Source: Sphagnum compactum
Taxonomy: Eukaryota > Bryophyta > Sphagnopsida > Sphagnales
Length of the DNA: 64,000 nucleotides
Reading direction: 5' to 3'
Assembly: GCA_965153455.1 (NCBI GenBank)
Contig: OZ234498.1
Span: 124,001 to 188,000, forward strand
Shown: positions 37,992-50,299 of the stretch, one piece after another
How positions within the stretch are numbered: the stretch's first letter is position 1
Layout: every line of letters starts with the position of its first letter
Program-made: the position numbers and the translations under genes
Notes under the pieces: generated by a model
What the model was told of the DNA's origin: nothing
The model's input: the letters and a program-made list of their open reading frames with translations, nothing else
Database searches by the model: none

Positions 37992-39409
37992 ATCTTAAAA
38001 TATACTACAACTTTTACAAACTATTGTAACATGTACATATGTATATATACATATATATAATATATATGCAATGTTTTGATGCCTTCTCTTCAACAAGGTT
38101 CAACTTTATACATGTTGGTGTAGGCATTGAATCATGAGCCACACCCATCCCCTTAGGCGATTGTTTTTTTAAGAAATATTCTTGATATCTTTTGAATTTT
38201 TTTTTGTTATTTATAATGTTATGTCAAAGTTTATATAAAAATTTCAAAAGAATTAGGTGACTAAATATATACATTTTTGAAAAATAACTAAGTATGAATC
38301 CTTTTACATTATAAACACACCAAATAAGCAATGGTTACATCACCATAGAAGTGTTTTTGAGTGATTTTATTCATTAAATTGATTTTAAAAATACAAAATA
38401 TATATCTCAATATATTGCAATAAGATTTTATATTAAAAAAATCCAATTACAAATGTTTTGAAAATGTTGGATAGAAAAAACTAAGTAGTGGTTATAACTA
38501 TTTTGATACATGTTTGCAAAATTACACCTTAAACCACATAGTAATAAAGTAAGACCCAAGGCACTTGGTTTTGTTCATTTGAAAAATGACTCATGGAATG
38601 TTCTTTTTTATTTAAGTGAATGACATTGAATTTGATGCATATTCATCATAGTGATGACATTCTTCATTTTGCACATTAAAATTCTTTAAAATTCTTCATT
38701 TAGCACCTTGTCATAACATTTTTTACCCGCAAATGTTTACCAAATTACACTGGTTGATCTATAAAATTCTTTAAAATTCTTGCTTCTTTGGGCTTCCATA
38801 ACATTCTCGCACCAAGAATGTCATAACTATGATATTCATTATATTAAATGTTTCAATAGACAATTTTTTCCTGAACTTCCTATTGTATAACCATATGGAA
38901 CACTTGCAATGTTCGATCATGTACATGATAGTTCTTTTCATTTTTTTAATATTGTGTGAACAATATCACATAGCAAAATGACTACAAAAGAATATACCAA
39001 TAAAACAATGGACAATGGACTAGAGCTTTGAAGTATGTGCAAGAAATCAAATAATGACTTTGCATGAATGACTTTAATATGCATACATGGTGTAATGTAT
39101 ATACACACCTCTCACCACTCACATGAAGCATGTGAACTTGTATTAAGTGAAAATATCAATCATGTTAAATGTAATGTACAAACGTTTCATGTGTTATAAC
39201 CGAGTTTTTAGTTACAATGTAGAGAGCCCCTGCAAAATATCTTTACAAATTCATATTACACCCACCACCAAACACTATTGACAATTTTTACCAAACTAAT
39301 TAAACTTTTCAACATAAAGGGCTCAATAACACCATTTCAAAAGAAATCAAAATTTTGATAATTAAACAATAAGTACTATAATTAAGGTGCATTATTTATT
39401 TCACAACAT
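37992..39409. other. Intergenic, no gene seen
   Basis: 3' flank of the P450, AT-rich, with an ATATATAC tract near 38040-38070. No protein or RNA gene recognised. Confidence 0.5.
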
Positions 39410-39505
39410 ACAATGTTAGTGAAGTGGTAGGAATAATCATGAGTTTTCATGAGGTTAGGTGTTTGATTCCCTCATTTTATTGGTAGTGTCTCTCTTCAAA
39501 TTTTT
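39410..39505 (+). mobile_element. Possible tRNA-derived SINE head
   Basis: An A-box-like GTTAGTGAAGTGGTAGGAAT (39414-39433) is followed about 30 nt later by a B-box-like GGTGTTTGATTCCC. The spacing and order fit a tRNA-derived pol III promoter. It does not fold into a full tRNA. The 3' end is undefined. Confidence 0.35.
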
Positions 39506-40910
39506 TTTCTTTACCTTTTGAAAATTCTTCAATGTTGAATCTTGGTGGGGGGTATGAAATGTAGTTTAAAATAAGTCCAAAAATTAGATTCCAATTGGTT
39601 TGAGTTTTGAAACTTCTTATGTTTAGAAAAACCTAGTTGGTCCTTTTTGGGACTTGGAATGGAGGTAGGCATGGGTGCTTAAGGCTTGATTAGGGCGTCC
39701 TAGTAGTTAGGGCAAGCTAAGGTAGTTATATGTAAAACAATGGTTTTCTAGGAGTTGTAATGCTCACAGGTTTATGATGAAAATGTAACTACAAGTTGGT
39801 ACTCCGAGCTCTACATTGAGCCTCTTGGGTGCATTGTACATAATTTTGTTTTCTTGGACTTCATTTGTCTTGCATTTTCCTTCAATTTAAAACCCCTCTT
39901 AGATAGGCCTTGGGTGAAAGAATGGCCACACTTGTACCCTAATAAGAACTAAAAACCTCAAAAAATAGAGTTTATTCTAAACATTGTAAATGATTTGTAG
40001 ACCAAATCATGGGGCCAGTTCGAATATAATCATTAAGGGACCACTTGAGGAAGGTATTGAAGTATGTTGGTTCACTATATCCACTAATTAGCCTCACTCC
40101 AAAGAAAGTCAAGGTACCAATTAGTGTTGCCTGGTTATTGAGTTTTCACCTAGTTATCCACCATGTTATCAACCCGGTCATTAATAACCTACCAGCCCTT
40201 TATTGATTTTTTTGGATAACTAGTTAAATTGATAATCACTTGGTATTGAAATTTCAAAATATGATAACTTACCTGGATGACCTATTTTTTATGCAAGTAG
40301 GTTATCAATATTTTTTTTAAAATTTAAATTTTAAAAATTAAAAAAAAGAAAAATAACTTTTTAAAGAACCTATAATTTGTTAACAAGGTGTGAACACATT
40401 GAAAACTTGATGTCAACTTGGTGGGAACAACGAAGTCCAAAACACACCAAAAATTTCTCATCCCCTCTCAAAAGCAAAAAGTAAATTGGGGCTCTTGGAC
40501 ACATGGTGCAAAATTTTGTTTTTTTAAATACCTTTTTGTCTTTCATTTTTGCATAGGCTAATACCTATCTTTTATATATGATGTATTAAAACATGAGTTT
40601 TATGAGTGTATATGGTTATGTCCTAGTTACATTAGGTAAACTAGGGTAAGTTAGCTTAAAATCGATTCTAGTTTTGAGGTTCAAACATTTAACTTTTGGA
40701 AAAGTATAAGTAGATGAATGGGGTGTTTCAATTTAGTTTTCAAAAAATAGGAAGGTCATCCAAAGGCAATAACAAGGTGGGAGGGGTGGTGGGAGGGGTG
40801 GGGATGGAGGAGGAAGGGGCAACTATGCATTGCAAGAAGCGAAAGGCTCATGCCACCATCGTCCAGTCACATCAAATTCACTCCGACTTGTTGGGTTTGG
40901 GAAGCAAACC
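39506..40910. other. Intergenic, no gene seen
   Basis: AT-rich, no recognisable gene. A G-rich stretch at 40775-40815 (GGTGGGAGGGG repeats) stands out from its surroundings. The short open frame over it (40714-40932) is not protein-like. Confidence 0.45.
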
Positions 40911-40916
40911 AAGCTC

Positions 40917-41010
40917 ATGTGGTTCATTGTAAGGTCATGATAAGGTAGGACCAGGGGTCGAATCCTGACCTTTCTTGCACCTCCTTCTTATTTTTATTTT
41001 TATATAATTT
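40917..41010 (+). mobile_element. Possible tRNA-derived SINE head 2
   Basis: A-box-like TGGTTCATTGTAAGG (near 40920-40934) and B-box GGTCGAATCC (40956-40965) are followed by a T/A-rich tail. This is a better B-box match than the 39.4 kb candidate. It does not fold as a functional tRNA and has no clear anticodon arm. Confidence 0.4.
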
Positions 41011-41328
41011 TCATTCATATGGAAGGGCTTTCATCTGCAATTTGAAGGAGATTGAGATTTTTCCTCCATTAAGATCCTCTATTTAATCCTCACTTTTCAT
41101 CCATGTAGTTGGTTAATCATCCATCCATTTTTGTTCAGCTAGTAGTCGAACATGGGGTTAGTTAATGCATTTTGAACATAGACATGCTTGTGAAATACCT
41201 TCAAAATTTTATCTCTCCAAATGGCCTAAAACTTTCCATGCAGGTAATACTCCTATGTAGGAACTCAACAGTGCAAACAATACCCAAATTTGACATGGTA
41301 TTCAAAAAATAGGAATTTCTATGGTAAA
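41011..41328. other. Intergenic, no gene seen
   Basis: Nothing recognisable. Confidence 0.45.
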
Positions 41329-41727
41329 ATGATAAGTCACAAGTTTGAAGGCATGAATTCACTTGCAATTGCTGTGAATTGAACAGAAGCTACCTCAACA
41401 ATCATTTTCTCGATTGTATTGCCCTCTACCGACAATCTCATACTCTTGTCCTCCCTCCAAAAATCTTTTCCTCCTTGTGGTAACCGACAATCTCATACTC
41501 TTGTGGTAAGTGTCCACTTATCCCTTCCCAACTGCATGATAAGTCACAAGTTTGAAGGCATGAATTCACTTGCAATTGCTGTGAATTGAACAGAAGCTAC
41601 CTCAACAAACATTTTCTCGATTGTATCGCCTCTACCGACAATCTCATACTCTTGTCCTCCCTCCATAAATCTTTTCCTCCTTGTGGTAACCGACAATCTC
41701 ATACTCTTGTCCTCCCTCCAAAAATCT
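41329..41727 (+). repeat. ~207-bp tandem duplication at left edge of copy 2
   Basis: ATGATAAGTCACAAGTTTG occurs at 41329 and 41536. The units share the CTCATACTCTTGTCCTCC segment, which is itself repeated inside each. The second unit runs directly into the Helitron-like inverted terminus at 41728. Confidence 0.8.
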
Positions 41728-44227
41728 CTAGTGGTAACCGGTGCCTGCAAGGCACGGCACGGCACAGGAAAGGGGAAGAAAAGGGCGCAAAAAAGAAAAA
41801 GAGGATCTCACGCCGTGCCCCCAAAATCTGCCGGATTGTGGCCGGGTATGGTCACCGGCGTCGGTAGTGCCCATCGTCAACCGTCTGTCACGGATTTCTT
41901 TTCTCCCTTTTTCATCGAATGTTACTCTCGGGTCGTTACTTTTAAAAGCCCGACATCCTATTTAAGAAAATGCCACGTGTAGGTGTGATGAAAAAGCCAC
42001 GTGCAGTAACTTTCGTTTTTTGCCCTCAGAAGTTTTCGGACAGGGCGTCAGAGAAGGACGGATTCAATCGAACTGCGCAAATTCAGCAGACGGTTAAGAT
42101 CTGACGGTCCCAGGTCCTCTTCTCTCCTGGGCTCGTATTTCCACCGAAGACGTTCCACCAATTTCCCTTCCTTTTCCAAATGTCCAATTTCAAAATGTGA
42201 ATTATTTTCTAAGCCCCTTTGCGTGTGGGACATATTAGAGAGAGAAAAATGGGCACTTTTGTCTTTTTCCTAATGAAAGGAAAATTGCACCACCATTTTA
42301 TGAGCAGTTTTATCCATTTCTTTTCACCGCGTCTCATTGTGAACTACTTTTCTAACTATAAACGTGTGACTGCCCAAAAAGTCCCTTCTTTCCCGTGCCC
42401 CCAAAATCTGCCGGATTGTGGCCGGGTCTGGTCACCGGTGTCGGTAGTGCCCATCGTCAACCGTCTGTCACGGATTTCTTTTCTCCCTTTTTCATCGAAA
42501 GTTACTCTCGGGTCGTTACTTTTAAAAGCCCGACATCCTATTTAAGAAAATGCCACGTGTAGGTGTGATGAAAAAGCCACGTGCAGTAACTTTCGTTTTT
42601 TGCCCTCAGAAGTTTTCGGACAGGGCGTCAGAGAAGGACGGATTCAATCTAACGGCGCAAATTCAGCAGACGGTTAAGATCTGACGGTCCCAGGTCCTCT
42701 TCTCTCCTGGGCTCGTATTTCCACCGAAGACGTTCAAGTCGCTGGACAACCTACTGACGGTCACAGACCGACAAACCGACAGTCACAGACAGACGCACAG
42801 ACTTAGTGAAATTATATATATATATATGTGAGGAGAGGAAGATATTTTTGTGAGAGGGAGGCAAGATAGTAGAGGAAGAGATTGTTGACAGAGGAGGCAA
42901 GACAGTAGAAGAAAAGGTCATTACAGATCTGGGTAGGAGGGGGACTTTGAGCCGAGAATATGATGAGGAAGGGAAAAGAAGTTCTTGACACGAAGGAAAG
43001 CAGGGGACATGTTGCAACTCTGTCGTCGCGAGCGTCGCCCTTCGTGGTATGTTTAAGGCACTTTCTCTCGGCACTTGTGCCGAGGAAAAGATTTCTAGAA
43101 CGTGTTGGGGTTGGCCTAAACCTTCAGATCTCTATTCAATGACAAAGGAAGGATTTGAGGGGCTGGAAGGGGGAGAGAGATGTTTGCTTTCGTGATAAGT
43201 TTTCTTTGCACAAAACTTTAGTCCATACTTTGCAACTTGTTGAACATGTTATGGAACCTTTTGAGGTTGATTGACCTTCAAAGCCCTCTTCAACTTGTTG
43301 AGCATGTTTTGGAACTTTTTGAGGTTGACCAACCTTCAAGGCTGTCTTAACAATAAGGATGTGATGTGGGGGGGTTTGTTGTTTGAGGGTTTGGTGATAC
43401 GCTTTCCTTTTCACAAATTTTTTTTCCTTTAATACACACTTTCTAGACCTTATTGATTATCTATAGAACCTATTGAGATTGACCTACCTTCAAATCTCTC
43501 TTTAACAAGAAGAAGAAGCAAAGGATGGGGTTTTTTTTGTTGTTTGTTGATTTGATGATGAACTTTCTTTGTGCGAAACTTTGTCTTGAGTACACACTTT
43601 TCACCTTGTTGAAATTAAAATTCAGAACTTATTGAGGTTTGGTTGGCTTTAAATAGTTCACGAACAACAATGAGTGAAAGAGGTGTTTGGATTCTTGTTT
43701 GATGGTTTGCACAAAACTTGTTTGGAGGTTCTTCCATTGCGCACGCACACAAGTACACCCCCTCATCCATATGTTATTTGTTTCCTAGTTTTTAATTTTC
43801 AATAACTTGTTTCGACATTGGATCTTGGATTGAAAATCTTGTTCATCTTATAGGTAGCTCATTTGTCGTGTTTTTTTTACTTAAGTTCATTTGCATCATA
43901 AGTAGTGGGAAATCTCTAACATGAACTAATGTATTATACGTGGAATGTCATTCCATTTGTTAAGTATTGGTAAACTTGTTCAACTTGGTGTCAATACACT
44001 TTGAACTTTGAAGATCATTGTCCAAGGCTTGTTATGCCGTAGAAATTCAACATGTGAGGCATTTGATTTTGTTGATAAGTTTCTATGAATATGCAAAAGT
44101 GGTAATTGAATTAATCAGCATTTTAACATACATTGATTGACCAAAATAAACTTAGAGGAAATTATGGATCTATGGCCTTTTATTAATTATTTTAATTTAA
44201 GTTTATAGTCAAATTTTCATGTTTTGA

Positions 44228-44964
44228 TCTTATATATAAATAAAGTCACTTGTTGCGTCCGTGCGTCGAGGTCCTGACAGTGGAGGTCTTGTCCGTCCGT
44301 CGAGATCCTGAAACCCAGATCGGGACCCGCCTGTCCGTCCGTCTGGTCGAGGTCCTGAAACCCAGATCCCAAATTGTAAAAGTAAAACCCAAAAACCTGC
44401 CTGGCTCCTCTTTTCCGGGTTTTCGTGAAACCCGGCAGTTCTGTGCACGAAAACCCGGCAGTCCTGCCTGGCTCCTCTTTTCCGGGTTTTCGTGAAACCC
44501 GGCAGTTCTGTGCACGAAAACCTGGCAGTCCTGCCTGGCTCCTCTTTTCCGGGTTTTCGTGAAACCCGGCAGTTCTGTGCACGAAAACCCGGCAGTTCTG
44601 TGATTATGTGGATGAAATATTATACGTTTCTAGTTCCGTCCAATGAGCTCAGAGTTCTGGATGGGTGGTTATGGGGATGAGATATCATGTATTTGTAGTT
44701 CCGTCCAATTAGGAGGAATGATTTGTGGATGAAATATTAAAGATTTTGTAGTTTTGTCCACTTAGAGTTTTCGATGGATTGATTATGTGGATGAAATATT
44801 TATGTATTCGTGAGTTCCGTCTAATGATAAGTTTTGCATGGTGATTTATTTGGATGAAATATCATGTATTTGTAATGTGAGTATGGGGTTCTTTGGGGTC
44901 TCCTTTGGACTCCCAATTTTTTCCCAGTGCCGTGTCGTGCCTTGCAGGCACGGGAGCCCACTAG
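44228..44964 (+). mobile_element. Short Helitron-like element (copy 2)
   Basis: Same ends as 3517-4105: A|TC at the left; hairpin plus CTAG|T at the right. It is 737 bp against 589 bp in copy 1. The difference is exactly the expanded minisatellite (+156) less an 8-bp deletion near 44267. Confidence 0.6.
44396..44618 (+). repeat. 67-bp minisatellite, three units (one in copy 1)
   Basis: CCTGCCTGG starts at 44396, 44463 and 44530, an exact 67-bp period, plus a 22-bp partial unit. Each unit holds the inverted pair CCGGGTTTTCGTG / CACGAAAACCCGG, so each could form a hairpin. The corresponding site in copy 1 (3696-3760) has a single unit. Confidence 0.92.
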
Positions 44965-45762
44965 TTAAAGAGTAAGATGCCAACATAAGCCACATGTGGG
45001 CTGGGTATATTTGCCACTTTTAAATCATGGCATAGCAAAATGATTATCCTTCATATTTCCAAACATTGAAAAATGAATCATTATTAACAATAATGTTTTT
45101 CCAAATGTTAATGCCATTGTAGTGGAAGGAGACGTGGACACAAACAACCCTTATGAATGGGAATAAACTTATTTTTGCTTAGAAAAATAATCACCTTTCA
45201 AAATGGGAAATATTGCTCAAAATCCTTTATTGGCCTATGGTTCAAGGTCTAGCATTCTATTAGGATATGATTAACTTGGTGAAATAGGACAAAATAATGA
45301 GAATTGCAATTAGATTATTTACATCTTCTATTGTTCATCATTCCATGTTTTGTTCTTTTTGGTTTGTCCACATGGTTATGTTCACCTTTCTTCATAGTTT
45401 CCTTCTCTCCCCACATGTTATATTTTTGGTAGACAACTACTTGAATTACTGTGTCTATGTGAAACCAATACCTTTGCACAAGCATCCACCCATATAAGAA
45501 TTGGTGAAAATATATATACACATAAAATAATTCAATATATATCCAATACATAAATGGTTTTGGTTGTTATTAACATCGTGTTGAAAACAATTGAATGTAT
45601 GAACTTCTTCCTTGAGTCATTTGGTTCTTAATTTTAATTTTGCATCTTTCATTATTAATTTCAATTTTTTAAAGTTTTTAGTGATATCTTTTTCTTTCCT
45701 TGTGTTTGGATTCAAGTTGAACTCAATTTGTTAATCTTTTTTAACAATATTAAATTTCTTGA
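44965..45762 (+). promoter_or_regulatory. Upstream region of HNL copy 2
   Basis: Nearly identical to 4106-4903, with a handful of substitutions. It probably holds the promoter. No specific site is supported. Confidence 0.3.
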
Positions 45763-48460
45763 ATGAAAGTGTTTCATTTGGAAAACCCAAAGGTAATTCT
45801 TTTGGACCTTATATGACTTCAAATTTCTTAGGATGTTTGCAAGATTTATTTCTTTCAAAATTTCTTCTTATGATGCTTTTAATTATGCCGATGAGTTTTT
45901 ATGAACATGAAAATGTATCATATGTATAAAATAGGGTTGAAAGCTATGAAAGAGAAGTTGACATGTTTTACAAATTGTGTTGTATTAATCATCTTATCAA
46001 TTGCAGATAAATCCGATTCATATTGTGTATCCAAATCCCATTTTACCACACCCGAAATTGGTCATCATATTTTTTCATGGCATTGTTTCTAAAAAGGACA
46101 TTGTTGAGGCATGGAAAGAAACATGGACATCAATTACCCACATCAATGGAGAGGAACATCCTACATTTTGGATAAAAGAGTGGTTGGTTGAAGACATGGG
46201 AGAAAATATCCAAATCCTTTCTCTTTCATATGATGCCGATATTTATGGGGTCAATGATGATGTAACAAATATTGGGAAGAACCTTGTACAAAGTTTGGTG
46301 GTGAATCAAAGGTGAAACAATGTCCTTCCCAACTCTAATATTTGAAAGTTTTGTGTGTTTAAACATGTGTTTAACATAACCTTCCATACTTCAATGGATT
46401 TCAAATTTCATAATATTATTCATTATTAATGTATTTATAATAGTTATCAAGGTTACAAAAATATCTTTTAATTTGGGATAATAGTTTAATAGAAAATATT
46501 GATAACACATATTTCATTTTAAACCTTTTATGAGATTTGAATATCCTTACATTATGCCACAAATGGAGTTTAAATACAAAAATGACATTGAAACATAATC
46601 TAATTATAAATATTGTTTGCATCTACAGTTATGAAAACCTTTGGTGTGCTCCAATTGTATTGGTTGGTCATAGCTTTGGTGGCTTGGTCATCAAAAGTTT
46701 AGTGGTGGAGATCAAAAGACGCATGAATCAAAAAACATCAAATGATATGGATGTAGCCATGAATGCAAGATCCAAGGACTTTTATGATAACCTTACTGGG
46801 GTAATTTTTTATGGTACTCCACATGAAGGTGGGACAAAAACATTTTCAAAACATTTTGTACGAATATGCCAGGAAACAGGTGACAAGACCCACTCAATAA
46901 CACAACAAAGCTTACTTCAAAATGTTCAAGCTTTAGATTCAAAAATGGAACAACTTTCTGTGGAATTTGATCGAGCCAAAGAAAATCTTAACATTTATGC
47001 TTTTGTTGAAGGACAACCCATCAACGAAGATGAGGTAACTTTTCAATACAATGACCTTCAATAAATATGCAAATTGATATTTTTGTAGAAATTCAATTTT
47101 TTTGCAATTTTATCTTTTATATCTTTACACAACCCTTGTGTAAAAATGTGAGGAATTGAATGTGATCAAATAAATGTGCTTGAAATGGGTGTGTATGTCC
47201 TTATGTTTTAAGCTTTTCATAGCATTTTTTTTAATTGAAAAAAAAATTATGTTGATTTTTTTAAAAAATCAATGAAAATATGTTTAACTTGTATTTGATT
47301 TTTCAAATCTCATTAAACCATGTGCAGGAAATTCTTGTTCCATATGCATCAGCCCAACGATTATCTCGTAACAATTACTACAAAATTGAAGACGCAAACC
47401 ATTTGACTATTTGCAAGCCACCTACAAGGGACCACATAAGTTATTCAAAATTGGTGGATTGTTTAAAGATTTGTTTAAAGGTGAGACATCAACTTCAATG
47501 CAAAAGTTTTAGTTAGTCATTATATGAAGAATAAACTAAAAGGAATTTTTAGGTTGTCATAATGCACATGACACTTTGATTTTGCATCAAGTGTTATGTC
47601 CACATGAAATCCTAACACACCTATCAAGTCAAATGCCCAATGTTTTTTCAAGAAAAGGTGATATGCCCATCCCCAAAAATTATGATTGAAATGATAATTG
47701 ATACCAAAAGAATCAAATGATTGAAAAATTACGCGAACAATCGAAATTAATTAGTCATTTTGCTTTGGGATTAAAAAATCTCAATCATAAAATCAATGGT
47801 GGAAATCAACCTTGTTGTTGATTAAACAATCAAACTTGGTTGATGAAAAAAAAAACTTAAAAGAAATTGGTTGCCATCTCTTTAGCAACCGAAAATCATT
47901 AAGGCAACCAAAAAATAATTAATAGCAATCGAGAAAAAAGGTATTTTATTTGACATGTTCAATCATCAATGGATTGATTTACAACATTAATTTTGCGACC
48001 AAAATCTTATGATCGTTCATTTTTTTATCTCTAATTAGGTGATTGAAACTTTTATTTATTTATTTATTGAATTTCAATTGCCCAACAACAAAATTCTTTT
48101 TTTAGAGGGTCATTCAACTGAACTTTTAATCACTAAATGATTAAATGTTGTTTCTTTAAATTATCATACTAATTTGCAATCATCCAATCAATGGCAAGGT
48201 TGATCCTCACCATTGATTTGGCAATTGAAATTATTTTGGTCACCTAGAAAAAGTAAATAACCACATAACCAAAAAAAATCAATTGCTTCAATTTTTTTCA
48301 TTTTTCGATCATTTCAATATTTCCCATTTTTTGTCATTGTTTCATTTGTCATAGATTAATTTTTTTTACATTAAACCCTTGTTCTTGACAACCTTATTAA
48401 GGTTTTGATTCAAGTTAACCTTAAGTTGACCTAAGTTGACCCTATTTTGATGTAAAGTTA

Positions 48461-48510
48461 GGTTGTGTCAATGTTTAACATGACATGTCATGTTGAACAT
48501 TGACACAACC
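48461..48510. repeat. 50-bp intronic palindrome (copy 2)
   Basis: Same as 7601-7650, unchanged. Confidence 0.9.
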
Positions 48511-50299
48511 ATGTCATGTTGTGAGGGACTTAATAATGCCATGACAACCCTGGGAAGTTATGTTCATAACACTTTTGTAAGATCTAACATCAAACATATA
48601 GGTGACAAAAATTTAATCTAATTTTTTTTGTTAATTCATATCATTGATTTGTGTTTAGTTCAAATATAAAATTGATAAGATTTTAAATTGTCATCAAGAC
48701 ATATGATGTAATAGCATGGGACTTTTATAATTTATATATTTTTAATAATTTTTTTTCTTTAATGTGTTTAGAATGATTATTATATGGCATATATTTCTTT
48801 CAATCAAAATATTGATATAAGATTTGCATGATCACAACAGAATCCACGACAACTTCCATCACTACCATCATGGCAAGTGAGCTTAGAAGAAAAAGCAAAG
48901 GATACTCATAAATTGTTACAAAAGGTATCTATCATTGGTTTGGTTGGAATGGGGGGTATTGGAAAAACAACTTTGAGCAAAAAGATATACCATTTGTTCC
49001 ATGAGCAATATGATAAATCTAGTTTCTTGGAGGACGTGAAATCAAAAAATATTGAAGATTTGAAAAAACAACTTTTACAAGATTTGTGTGGTCGAAAAAA
49101 ATATTGCGAGGAAGTTATAAATGGTGATGATCTTAAGCATATTGAGGAGACCATGATTTCTAAAAAAGTGTTAGTGGTCATTGATGATGTTGATGAAAAG
49201 CTTATCAATGATTTATCAAAAGTTCTTGCTTTTCAAGGAAAAAATAGAAAAAGCAATATAATTATGACTTGTCGAAATTGGGGAACCTTGGAGGATCATT
49301 TAGATCCAAATGGAAAATTTGAAGTGCCATATCTTAACAAGAAACAAGCAACAGAACTTTTTTTATCGCATGCATTTCAAAATACAAAACAAGTGGAAAA
49401 AAGCTTTGAAAATATTGTTGAGGAGATTGTGGAAGCATGTGCTGGTCTTCCTTTAAGCCTTGAAGTCATGGGTGGTTTTTTGCACAAGAAAAAAAATCGA
49501 GATATGCAAACAAGATTGAAAATTTGGAGAGGAGCCTTGAAAAAGTTACAAGCAGGGAACAATTTGGATGGGGGTATAGAGGACATACTTTGGAAAAGCT
49601 TGGAGATTTCTTACAAAGATTTGGACCAACCAGAAAAGGATATGTTTTTGGATATTGCTTGTTATTTTGGTGGTTTGAAAGAAATTATAGCCCTTCGAAT
49701 ATGGGATTCTGACTCTTCAACACTTGAATTACAAAACTTAAAAGATAGATCTCTTGTGAAAGTCAAGGAAGATGGAAATTTATTTATCCATGACCAATTG
49801 CGAGATATGGGTCGAAAATTTGCAATGCGAGAGGAAAAAAATCGAATATGGGATCTCGAAACAAATTTTAAATATTTTCATGAACAAGAGGTTATCATCA
49901 CTTTGTCAAATTATTATCTTTTTAAAAATCTATAATTCAAAATTAGTATATTAAAAAAGGCATCAAAATTATTGCATAATTTAAAAGTTATATGTGTTAA
50001 CTCATATGTTGTAATTTTTCATGTGATAGGTGGCCTCAAGACTACAAGGCTTATCATGGGAAGGAAATGAAAATTTGGTTTTAAGGATTTTCAAAAATGT
50101 ACCCCTCCCCAAATTAAGGTTGTTGGACATGGCTCAAGTTTCATCAAACATCGTGGAAGATTTCTTACATGACCGACATGTATGTGAATTGCGATGGATA
50201 CATTGGCAAGAAGCCAAAATGAAAGAAATACCATTCAATTTTGGTCATTGTCCCAACTTGCGTGTGCTCGATTTATCAGAATGCATCAACCTAAAAATA

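Larger units (their letters stand above)
41728..44964. mobile_element. Repeat block bounded by inverted Helitron-like ends (copy 2)
   Basis: The outer 38 bases are inverted repeats of each other with few mismatches (41728-41765 and 44927-44964). Both contain the GTGCCTGCAAGGCAC hairpin core and begin or end with CTAG. Inside are 1.6 tandem 580-bp units (41814-42735, landmark CGTGCCCCC at 41814 and 42394), the non-coding stretch 42735-44227, and the short Helitron-like element 44228-44964. It could be one compound element with outward-facing ends, or two nested elements. No transposase or Rep-helicase is encoded. Confidence 0.5.

Noticed and set aside
39410-41010. Functional tRNA genes
   Set aside because: A- and B-box-like motifs are present, but no complete cloverleaf or anticodon arm could be folded; SINE heads fit better.
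41586-41982. Overlapping + strand open frames at the left edge of copy 2
   Set aside because: They cross the junction between a tandem repeat and the Helitron-like end and share no domain.
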